Assembly: GCA_903911925.1 (NCBI GenBank)
Contig: CAIWFH010000195.1
Location: 1 to 39,859 of the forward strand
Length of the DNA: 39,859 nucleotides
Reading direction: 5' to 3'
Source of the DNA: an uncultured Acidobacteriaceae bacterium
GTDB taxonomy: Bacteria > Acidobacteriota > Terriglobia > Terriglobales > Acidobacteriaceae
The notes under the pieces are model-generated. The model ran no database searches. It was not told the DNA's origin and saw nothing but the letters and a program-made list of their open reading frames with translations. The translations under genes were made by a program, and so were the position numbers. Shown in pieces: positions 1-6,931 of the stretch (within the stretch, counting starts at the first letter, position 1; every line of letters starts with the position of its first letter).

Positions 1-79
1 CCGGGGGCACCCTCAAGCAACTTGGAAACAGAGCCGGGATCGGGGCCACCCGCCAACTAAATAGATTCCCCACTGCACT

Positions 80-113
80 GTCATGTTGAGCGCAGCGAAA
101 CATCTGCGGCTGC
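80..113. repeat. Extragenic repeat copy, GTCAT..TGAGCG..AGCGAA type
   Basis: The stretch reads gTCATgtTGAGCGcAGCGAAacatCTGCgg. A related copy lies at 18942-19000, downstream of purM, with the shared blocks CTGTCAT, TGAGCG, AGCGAA and CTGC. It falls outside any convincing gene. From memory, near-identical strings are common between genes in acidobacterial genomes. It is treated as a dispersed non-coding repeat of unknown function. Confidence 0.5.
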
Positions 114-182
114 TATGGGCGTTGTTTGCATCCGCAAGAATGCTCATCCAAATCGAGGGTCTTTGTTGTCCAGCCGGGCACT

Positions 183-257
183 TGCTTTGTAACAGGGCAC
201 GACTTCAGTCGTGCCAAAAAGCCCCAAAAAACGTGCGGGCTTTAGCCCCTGAGGGAC
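183..257. repeat. Dispersed palindromic repeat, copy 1
   Basis: It starts TGCTTTGTAACAGGGCA, contains the inverted repeat GGCACGAC-TTCA-GTCGTGCC, and ends GGGCTTTAGCCCCTGAGGGA (itself containing GGGCT..AGCCC). A second copy at 19071-19147 has the same beginning, a different but also perfectly paired first stem (GGCATGGC/GCCATGCC) and the same end. Compensatory change in the stem with conserved flanks argues that the hairpin is selected or is a mobile palindrome. Confidence 0.75.
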
Positions 258-327
258 GTAACTTCCGAGATGCCGGTCACTCGCTCCGAGCATCTCCCAC
301 ATCGCTCTGTGGTAATCTGCGGACGCC

Positions 328-879
328 ATGGTGCTTCTCATAACCGCAGCTTTGCTCATCGGTGCGACGTTTGCTTTATGGTTCTTACCTCGTAACAGTC
401 GCTGGTATTGGAGACTGCTAGGGAGGGCGGGGGCCGCGGTTTTGTTTTGCGCTTCAACGTTGACTTTGCTTTTATTTCTCTTCGGGTTTGCAGCATGTGG
501 TCGATATGAATTCCCACCCGTTCCATCGAGAGACGGAAGACTCATTGTCCAAGTGTGTGAAGAGGATTGCGGCGCCACGGACTCGTTTCATAGTTCCGTG
601 AAACTCTGGAAAAAGCGGCAAGGCCCTCTTGCTTGGCTATTCGGCAATCATGCGAATACAGCCACAGTGTTTACGGTGGGAAACGACCCTCGGGATATCG
701 TTCTAACGTGGAAAGATGACCGCACACTGCTCATTCGTTACCCGAATGACTCTCCCGATCCCACCGAATTCCGCTGTCAACCTCAGTGGGGAACGATTCA
801 AATCGACTGCGTTGGATATTCCCCCGACTACAGCGGGCCAGTGGGCGAAATGCCACCCGCCCAGAAGTTCCTCTGGTGA
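328..879 (+). CDS. Hypothetical membrane-anchored protein, 183 aa
   Basis: I do not recognise the family. The protein has two hydrophobic segments near the N-terminus (about residues 2-20 and 33-56), separated by a short basic loop, followed by a soluble C-terminal domain of about 125 residues rich in W, D and C (Cys at about 57, 77, 81, 149 and 156). The amino-acid composition looks like a real protein, and no longer competing frame exists here. The ATG at 328 has no clear ribosome-binding site, so the start is uncertain. The stretch is visibly more A/T-rich than the housekeeping genes downstream and sits alone between repeat-rich non-coding DNA, which would fit a transferred or fast-evolving gene. 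Confidence 0.6.
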   Translation: MVLLITAALLIGATFALWFLPRNSRWYWRLLGRAGAAVLFCASTLTLLLFLFGFAACGRYEFPPVPSRDGRLIVQVCEEDCGATDSFHSSVKLWKKRQGPLAWLFGNHANTATVFTVGNDPRDIVLTWKDDRTLLIRYPNDSPDPTEFRCQPQWGTIQIDCVGYSPDYSGPVGEMPPAQKFLW

Positions 880-1567
880 ACGGCTACTGAGTTGACCGCT
901 CGAAGTTCTGAGCGGGTTCTCGCCGATAGCTCCCGGATTGTCGCTAGCCTACATCGGAACCGCCTCGAGCACGACACAGCGGGATGAGGTCGATCCTCAT
1001 TCGAGGCGGTTTCGATTAGGAGATAAGAAGGAAGCCGCAGGCGTTTGCCGCGGATGCGGTGAGCCTATGGAATTTCAATCGCAGCCTGTTGATACTTAAC
1101 GAGTTATCACTTTACTCGGTAAAGCTGATGAAGCGATCTTATCCGGCCCATGGCCCCAGTATATGGCACAGACGAGCATCTGCGGCGCCTGCGGCTTCGT
1201 TCTTGTCGGCTATCCGGACATTACACATGCAAGCCCTCATCGGTGGGTGCAATCCCTGCAACCCCAGTCCTCCTAACTCGCATGAAATCCTCCCGCAAGT
1301 TTGCAGATAATTACGGCCCCTTGGCGCAGAATCATTTCATGGTTTTGTTCCCGGCACATAACCCTAGAAAAGTGCCGGAAGTGAAGAGGAATAACCCCTT
1401 TTCTGTCAATAATCTGCGTGTAACCAAAACAGAATCAAAGAGTTGCCGCGCCTCGCTCGCCGTATCCAACTGAAACCAAACAATTTCCACGAAGAATCCG
1501 GACTTTAGGGGGGGTACCCCAATGTGTCCAGAATGCCTCCAAAGGAAGACCCCGACTGATTTCCTCC
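880..1567. other. Gene-free region with hairpin and degenerate intergenic sequence
   Basis: Short open frames here (for example 1059-1310 and 1150-1473) lack ribosome-binding sites and protein-like composition. The region holds a nested hairpin at 958-1011, an A/T-rich stretch around 1360-1500, and the palindrome GGGGTACCCC at 1511-1520. Nothing else was recognised. Confidence 0.5.
958..1011. other. Nested inverted repeat (long hairpin)
   Basis: AACCGCCTCGA (958-968) pairs perfectly with TCGAGGCGGTT (1001-1011). Inside, ATGAGG (984-989) pairs with CCTCAT (995-1000). There is no T-tract, so it is not a classical terminator. It could be a structured RNA or a palindromic repeat element. It is 79 bases beyond the stop of the small membrane protein gene. 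Confidence 0.5.
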
Positions 1568-3097
1568 TCAGAACTTTGCTTCGAACACCCTCAACCGCCG
1601 CTCAAGTTCCCATTGGGCAGCGGCCTTTTCGTTGCTGTCGAGGAATGCCTTGCAGGGTGCGGTGGGCTTCTCCGCGCCCAGCGGCTGCCCTTTGCATGCA
1701 GCGGCAGGCGCAACGAAAACGTCTTCGGCAGCCCAGAGGCTCGCGCCGGGCAGGAAGTCGTGCTCCATGCCGGTGCGCACAAGTTGCTTCAACTCCGGGT
1801 AGCTGAGGTGGTAGTCGAGCGCGGCGCGCAAATACTCAAGCGTGATGTCGATGCGGCTCACGCCTTCATCGTCGGTCGAGAGAGCAACGGGGACCTTGGC
1901 AGCGCGGTAAAGCGGGAAAGGGTGGTCGGCGCCCGCGATTCCCAGGATGCCTTCGTTGGAACTGAGGTTGATTTCGACCATGATGTGTTTCTGCGCCAGT
2001 TCCTTCAGCAGGGCCGGGGCATCGTCTTCGTACATCACGTCTACGCCGTGCCCGATTCGCTCGGCGTGACCCAACTCGACGGCCTGGCGGATATGGAAGC
2101 GCAACCCTTCGGGCGGCACCAACCCCGGCGCCAGCTCACCGGCATGCAGGCTGATGTGGACCTTGGGGTAGACGGAATGCAGGTAGTCCAGCATCTTCAT
2201 GTGCAGCGTGTAGTCCCGCATGGAGAGGAAGCCGTCTTCGGGCTGAACGAAGTTGATACCTACAAAGCCGGGTTCGTGCGCGTCCATCGAGGCCTGGATG
2301 GTTTCGAAGCCGAGCAGCGTCTGCGCGAAGACCTGCTCCGGCGGGTTGCCGCGGAGAACCTGGTAGATATACCGCACCACCACCTGGCAGGCAGGAGCGG
2401 CCTGCGTTGTTCCGCAGTGCTCAAGCTGGCGGCGGGCGGTTTCGGCCGTGCGCACATGTTCGCGGTCGGCAGGTACTTCATCGCGCAGGCCACGGTCCAG
2501 CAGAGCCTGCCGGAACTTTGCCAGGTCGGGGTCCCACCCTATCTCGTGTGCGATCGTTGCCGCGTGGCCGAAGGCAGGAGTGTCCATCAATTCAAGGTAT
2601 TGCTGGTTTTGAGCGGCAGCGCGGCTAGCCACCTCGTCTACCCATTCGCCGGTGTGGGATTTGCTCAGCCCGCCAAAGCGGCCAAAGGTAGAGAAAAACT
2701 GGTCGTGGCCGCTGAAGCCGGTGGTGGGCACAAAACTACGCATGGAGAAGGCGTTCACTAGCCGGTCGTAGAGACCCTGGTCGGCAGAAACCTGCGCGGC
2801 CGGTACCAGCGGGGGCGCGCATGGCGGCTTGGCAAAGCTCAGCGTGGCGGCGTCCACGCACAGACCGTCCTCGCCGGCGTCGCGGATAAACGTCTCCGCA
2901 TACACCGCTCCGGAGAGATGCACATGGAGATCGGCGCCCTTGGGGAATGGAGCCAGGAAGGCGCGCAATGCCAGCGGTCCGCCCTGGGAGGCAATCTGAT
3001 AGGCGCGGGCAGCCCGGGCTTCTGGCGTGGAGGTCTGGCTGTAAGCGGTTGAGACGGCGACGAGAAGGCAGGCAAAAAGCCATGATTTAAGGCGCAT
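1568..3097 (-). CDS. Secreted adenosine deaminase family protein, 509 aa
   Basis: Hydrolytic deamination of adenosine (or a related purine nucleoside) to inosine is expected, outside the cytoplasm. A signal peptide occupies residues 1-20 (basic MRLK, then a hydrophobic stretch ending TAYSQ). The metal and catalytic motifs of the adenosine deaminase/AMP deaminase superfamily are all visible: HVH at 58-60, HAGE from His318, IGHG with His350, and the STDD pair at 409-410. The chain is longer than cytosolic adenosine deaminases (about 330-350 aa), with extra sequence between about 90 and 260, as in secreted ADGF-like members. The start at 3097 was chosen over an in-frame ATG at 3124 because GGTAGG lies just upstream and the signal peptide then begins properly. 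It is monocistronic; the tRNA-Phe on the other strand is divergent. Substrate preference cannot be told. Confidence 0.85.
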   Translation of the reverse strand: MRLKSWLFACLLVAVSTAYSQTSTPEARAARAYQIASQGGPLALRAFLAPFPKGADLHVHLSGAVYAETFIRDAGEDGLCVDAATLSFAKPPCAPPLVPAAQVSADQGLYDRLVNAFSMRSFVPTTGFSGHDQFFSTFGRFGGLSKSHTGEWVDEVASRAAAQNQQYLELMDTPAFGHAATIAHEIGWDPDLAKFRQALLDRGLRDEVPADREHVRTAETARRQLEHCGTTQAAPACQVVVRYIYQVLRGNPPEQVFAQTLLGFETIQASMDAHEPGFVGINFVQPEDGFLSMRDYTLHMKMLDYLHSVYPKVHISLHAGELAPGLVPPEGLRFHIRQAVELGHAERIGHGVDVMYEDDAPALLKELAQKHIMVEINLSSNEGILGIAGADHPFPLYRAAKVPVALSTDDEGVSRIDITLEYLRAALDYHLSYPELKQLVRTGMEHDFLPGASLWAAEDVFVAPAAACKGQPLGAEKPTAPCKAFLDSNEKAAAQWELERRLRVFEAKF

Positions 3098-3156
3098 GAT
3101 GCCTACCAGTGTAGAGCAGGGCATTGGGACTTGGGCAAGCTTGTTGGAGGACGAGT

Positions 3157-3186
3157 TTGGCTTTGACGTTGGTCAGTTGATATACT
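3157..3186 (+). promoter_or_regulatory. Candidate sigma-70 promoter for tRNA-Phe
   Basis: TTGGCT (3157-3162) and TATACT (3181-3186) are separated by 18 bases. The predicted transcript would start near 3193, giving a leader of about 90 bases before the tRNA. It is assigned by consensus match only. Confidence 0.4.
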
Positions 3187-3282
3187 GTTTCAGTTGTTGC
3201 AGCGAACTGCAAGTGGACCCACCTACCCCCTCCGGTATAGCCGGATTCCACACGTAGCCATGCAACCAAAAGTCTGCACTGA

Positions 3283-3357
3283 GGCCAGGTAGCTCAGTGG
3301 TAGAGCGCGGCCCTGAAAAGGCCGGCGTCGGCGGTTCAATCCCGTCCCTGGCCACCA
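3283..3357 (+). tRNA. tRNA-Phe (anticodon GAA)
   Basis: A complete cloverleaf can be drawn. The acceptor GGCCAGG (3283-3289) pairs with CCTGGCC (3347-3353). The D stem is GCTC/GAGC (3292-3295, 3303-3306). The anticodon stem CGGCC/GGCCG (3308-3312, 3320-3324) encloses loop CTGAAAA with GAA at 3315-3317. The T stem (3330-3334, 3342-3346) has loop TTCAATC. Discriminator A3354 is followed by an encoded CCA (3355-3357). It appears as a single tRNA, not part of a cluster. Confidence 0.97.
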
Positions 3358-3513
3358 CTTTTGCAGTCCAATGGCTTTCTGTTGAGCAATTCAATTGTGC
3401 TGTGGCCTGCTGAGGGGGATTGCATCGAGAGTCTGTTCCATCTGTCGAGCATCCCAAACAACCCAAGGGTCGAGGATCGTTTTTGTGCGCCAAACGATCG
3501 AAGCGATCGCTGT

Positions 3514-6468
3514 TTGGGACTTAAATCACCGGGAATCTTCCGCCAATATACTTCGATAGTTCTCTGCCGAGCCTGCGCGTGGGTGCTTGCCTTGGCGGCC
3601 GCTGCGCCTGCGGTGCTGTGCGCGCAGGAGTACAGCTTCCGCAGCTTTGGCACGGCGGAAGGGCTGAGTAATCTCGCCGTCAAAAGAATCTACCAGGACC
3701 GTACCGGCTTTATCTGGGTAAGCACGGAGAATGGCATCTTCCGGTACGACGGGGAGCGGTTTGAGAGCTTCGGCACCGCGCAGGGGGTTCCGTCCAATTC
3801 GGGATCGGCGTTTGGTACCGCTCCGGATGGATCGCTGTTGATTGGCGGCGACTTCGGGCTCTATCGGCTGACCGGCAACCGGTTTGAGCAGGTTCCCGCC
3901 GGCTTCAAGTCCATCAGCTGGGCGCAGGGTATTCAGCCGGATGGGAAAGGCCATACCTACCTTGGGACGGACGCCGGCCTGATGGAGGTCATCGCTCAAC
4001 CCGGGCGCGATGGGCTTGAATTGCGAACTCTTCCCAGGGTCCCGGGAACATCGGGCCCCGAGGCCTACGCTTTGTTGGTGGATGGCGATGTCCTCTGGTA
4101 CGGGTGCGGCAGGGAACTTTGCCGCAAAGATTCCCAGGAGACCCGGGTTTTCGGACGGGAGAGCGGACTGCCTGACCGCCCGATTTCCTCCGTTCTGAAA
4201 GACGCCGCGGGCAACATATGGGTTCGGGCGAGAAATGCGGGGGTGTACATTAGCCCCGAAGCGCAGATCAAATTTCAAAGACCCGCCCCGCCTATTCCTT
4301 CGGAAGACCTGGGCGGCGTCCCAGCCGTCGACGGGGACGGACGCATGCTGCTTGCTACCTCAGACGGCCTTCTAATAGGAAGCGGGAAGACCTGGCAGAA
4401 GATTGACCGGTCGGTGGGCCTTCGCGGAACGGTCTATTCAGCCTTCGAGGACCGTCAGCACTCTCTCTGGATTGGGCTGGCCGGCCGCGGACTGGTTCAA
4501 TGGCGTGGATACCGGGAATGGGAAAGCTACTCAACCTACAGCGGGCTGAGCAATGACGTTGTCTACGAGATTTTGCCGCGAGCCGACGGGTCGCTCTGGG
4601 TGGCCACTGAAGCCGGGCTGTTTCGCGGGCAGCGGAAGCAATTTGGAATGACATTCAAACGGGTGGCGGGATTAGGCAGCCTCGCCGTTCACAGCGTTCG
4701 GCAAGGCCCCGACGGGGACATTTGGGTCGGCACCGCGTCGCGCGGCGCCGCCCGCATTCACGCGCAATCCGGCAAGATTGAGTGGTTTGGCGCGGAGCAC
4801 GGGCTCGCCGGGCATGAGCCCTATACGCTGCGTTTCAGCCGCGACCATCGGCTGTGGGCGGCCACTGAAGCTGGACTCTTTGTGGCTGCGCCCCCGTATG
4901 AGAAATTCTCGCGCGTCAGCGAATTGCCGGCCACAGGCCTGTGGGCCGTGGCCGAGGGCAGCGACGGCAACCTGTGGGCCGGAGGCGTAGACGGGCTGTT
5001 CGAACGGGCCGCGGGCCACTGGAAGAAACTGGGCCGCGCCGACGGCTTGAGCAACCAGGAGGTACTTTCGCTGGGCGCAGGACCAAACGGCGCCATGTGG
5101 GTTGGCTACCGCTTTGGCGGAGGCATCGACCGCGTGCATCCTGTGCAAGGCGGGGTGAAAATTGAAAGAGGAATACAGAGGCCCGGCACCGAAGGGTTGG
5201 TCTACTTTCTCGACTTTGACTCAGGCGGGCGGTTGTGGGCGGGAACCGAGCGGGGCGTGGATATGTGGGACGGCTCGCGCTGGAGCCACTACGACACCAA
5301 TGACGGCCTGGCCTGGGACGATTGCAACCTGAATGCGTTTGCCGAAGACCCGGACGGCGCCATCTGGATCGGGACCAGCGGAGGGCTATCGCGTTTCAAG
5401 CCGCGGCCGCGCAGTTTCCCCGATGCGCCGCTTGAGGTGGTCTTCACTCGCCTTCTTGCGGGGCAGACGGATGTTTCGGGCCTGCACAACCCCTCGTTTA
5501 GCAGCCGCGCCAATTCGCTTGTCGCGCGCTACTCCGCGCTCAACGCCACGCGGGAAAACGGAGTTGTCTTTCGCTACCGGCTTGCAGGCGCAAATTCAAA
5601 CTGGACTGAGACCTCGCAGCGGGAACTGCAGTTTGCCAACCTGGCGCCGGGAGCTTACCGGCTGGAGGTTCAAGCCCGGGAGACAGATGGATCGTGGAGC
5701 GAGCACGCCGCCGAATATTCGTTTGGGATTCTCACGCCCTGGTACGAGACATGGTGGTTTGCCGGCCTCAGCATTTTCATTCCGCTCTCAATTGTGGCGG
5801 CTGTGCTGCGGTTGCGCATGGTGGGGGTGCAGCGCCGTGAACTGGAACTGGTCCGCATGGTGGAGGAAAAAACAGCGGACCTTCGGCGAGCCAACGAGGA
5901 GCTTTCACTCCTTTCGTTTACCGATCCGTTGACGGGTCTCGCCAACCGCCGGGTCTTCGACCAGACACTCGACCGGGAGTGCGCTCGCCTGACCAGGAAG
6001 GGGTCTGCCGTTTCATTGCTGATGATTGACGTGGACCACTTCAAGCCCTTGAACGACTCGGAGGGTCACCAGCGCGGCGACGAATACCTGGTCGCGCTGG
6101 GCTCGGAGTTGACCCGGCTTTGCAGGCGGCAGGTTGACCTGGCGGCGCGGGTCGGCGGAGAAGAATTCGCTGTGATTCTTTCGGACACGGATGAGGAAGA
6201 GGCGGAACGGTTTGCAGAGTCGGTGCGGCTGGCAATCTTCGCCCTCAAACTGCTTCATCCTACCTCTCCGGTTGCGCCTTTTCTCACGGCGAGCGTGGGT
6301 GTGGCAACAGGAACCGCAAAGCGGCTGGGCAGCCGTGAAGAGTTGGTGGCCGCGGCTGATCGGGCGCTCTACGCAGCCAAACGCGCGGGCCGGAACCGCG
6401 TTTCAGTAGCCTCGCATGAGGGTATTCTAGACGTGTCTCCTGCGCCTCCGGCAAACAGCGCATCCTGA
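3514..6468 (+). CDS. Periplasmic beta-propeller sensor with Y_Y_Y domain and GGDEF diguanylate cyclase
   Basis: Likely a membrane sensor that makes cyclic di-GMP from two GTP in response to a periplasmic signal. From the chosen TTG start it has 984 aa: a signal peptide (ending VLCAQ, about residue 38), a long run of two-component-regulator propeller repeats with the GxIWVgT/LWxGT pattern (about 40-660), a Y_Y_Y-type Ig-like domain (about 667-743), one transmembrane helix (about 747-767), a short coiled coil, and a GGDEF domain. The active-site motif is GGEEF at 881-885. The inhibitory RxxD is R872-QV-D875, exactly five residues upstream, so product feedback is predicted. The layout is that of hybrid propeller sensors, but with a cyclase in place of a histidine kinase. 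The open frame extends back to the tRNA; starts at 3514 (TTG) or 3583 (GTG) are both possible and neither has a strong ribosome-binding site. Confidence 0.85.
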   Translation: MGLKSPGIFRQYTSIVLCRACAWVLALAAAAPAVLCAQEYSFRSFGTAEGLSNLAVKRIYQDRTGFIWVSTENGIFRYDGERFESFGTAQGVPSNSGSAFGTAPDGSLLIGGDFGLYRLTGNRFEQVPAGFKSISWAQGIQPDGKGHTYLGTDAGLMEVIAQPGRDGLELRTLPRVPGTSGPEAYALLVDGDVLWYGCGRELCRKDSQETRVFGRESGLPDRPISSVLKDAAGNIWVRARNAGVYISPEAQIKFQRPAPPIPSEDLGGVPAVDGDGRMLLATSDGLLIGSGKTWQKIDRSVGLRGTVYSAFEDRQHSLWIGLAGRGLVQWRGYREWESYSTYSGLSNDVVYEILPRADGSLWVATEAGLFRGQRKQFGMTFKRVAGLGSLAVHSVRQGPDGDIWVGTASRGAARIHAQSGKIEWFGAEHGLAGHEPYTLRFSRDHRLWAATEAGLFVAAPPYEKFSRVSELPATGLWAVAEGSDGNLWAGGVDGLFERAAGHWKKLGRADGLSNQEVLSLGAGPNGAMWVGYRFGGGIDRVHPVQGGVKIERGIQRPGTEGLVYFLDFDSGGRLWAGTERGVDMWDGSRWSHYDTNDGLAWDDCNLNAFAEDPDGAIWIGTSGGLSRFKPRPRSFPDAPLEVVFTRLLAGQTDVSGLHNPSFSSRANSLVARYSALNATRENGVVFRYRLAGANSNWTETSQRELQFANLAPGAYRLEVQARETDGSWSEHAAEYSFGILTPWYETWWFAGLSIFIPLSIVAAVLRLRMVGVQRRELELVRMVEEKTADLRRANEELSLLSFTDPLTGLANRRVFDQTLDRECARLTRKGSAVSLLMIDVDHFKPLNDSEGHQRGDEYLVALGSELTRLCRRQVDLAARVGGEEFAVILSDTDEEEAERFAESVRLAIFALKLLHPTSPVAPFLTASVGVATGTAKRLGSREELVAAADRALYAAKRAGRNRVSVASHEGILDVSPAPPANSAS

Positions 6469-6530
6469 AAACTAGAAAAACCGGCTGTGCCCCTGCGCCG
6501 GGACTACCTGTGAAGCCACGATCTTCCCCC

Positions 6531-6569
6531 TTGACAATCGACAAGAGTTCGAGTAATCCTTGTTGTCGA
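6531..6569 (+). promoter_or_regulatory. padR promoter with overlapping inverted-repeat operator candidate
   Basis: TTGACA (6531-6536) is a perfect -35. The best -10 is weak: TAATCC at 17 bases or AGTAAT at 15 bases. An inverted repeat TCGACAA (6538-6544) / TTGTCGA (6563-6569) brackets the -10 and start region, just before the padR ribosome-binding site. PadR proteins commonly bind palindromes over their own promoters, so autorepression is inferred. Confidence 0.5.
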
Positions 6570-6586
6570 ACATCGAGGGGAGTCAG

Positions 6587-6931
6587 ATGCCGCCATCCAC
6601 TGATCTCTTGCAGGGAACGCTCGACCTGCTGATTTTGCAGACGCTGGTGCCCGGACCGATGCACGGTTGGGGGGTCGCCCTGCGCATCCAGCAGGTGTCA
6701 AAGGAAGTGTTGCAAATCGGGCAAGGGTCACTTTACCCCGCGCTGCACCGGCTTGAATACAAGGGCTGGATTCAGTCCGACTGGGGCAACTCTGAGAACA
6801 ACCGGCGGGCCAAGTTCTACTCGCTGACGGCAACCGGCAGAAAGCAGCTTGAGTCGGAACTGGAAACCTGGGAGCGCCTGTCGGCGGCCATCGGGCTGGT
6901 GCTTGGGCAGATCCCGGAGGCGGAAGCATGA
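6587..6931 (+). CDS. PadR family transcriptional regulator, 114 aa
   Basis: A winged-helix repressor of the short PadR type. It starts LLQGTLDLLILQTL, followed by the PMHGWGVALRI helix, QGSLYPALHRLEYKGW (recognition helix and wing region) and the RRAKFYSLTATG wing, with a short C-terminal helix as dimerisation arm. The length is normal for PadR-s1 proteins. The start at 6587 is preferred to an upstream TTG at 6560 because GAGGGGAG lies four bases upstream. The stop overlaps the start of the following permease gene (ATGA, 6928-6931), so the two are translationally coupled. PadR-permease pairs of this form are characteristic of acidobacteria; the regulator probably controls the pair from the palindrome upstream. 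Confidence 0.92.
   Translation: MPPSTDLLQGTLDLLILQTLVPGPMHGWGVALRIQQVSKEVLQIGQGSLYPALHRLEYKGWIQSDWGNSENNRRAKFYSLTATGRKQLESELETWERLSAAIGLVLGQIPEAEA

Noticed and set aside
83..343. Open frame of 86 codons at the window start
   Set aside because: It runs through two extragenic repeats, has no ribosome-binding site and has random-looking composition.
1613..2761. 382-codon frame on the plus strand
   Set aside because: Antisense shadow of the adenosine deaminase gene, whose catalytic motifs are on the other strand.
3361..3513. Upstream extension of the GGDEF sensor to just after the tRNA
   Set aside because: It would place 51 extra residues before the signal peptide, and starts four bases after the tRNA CCA end.
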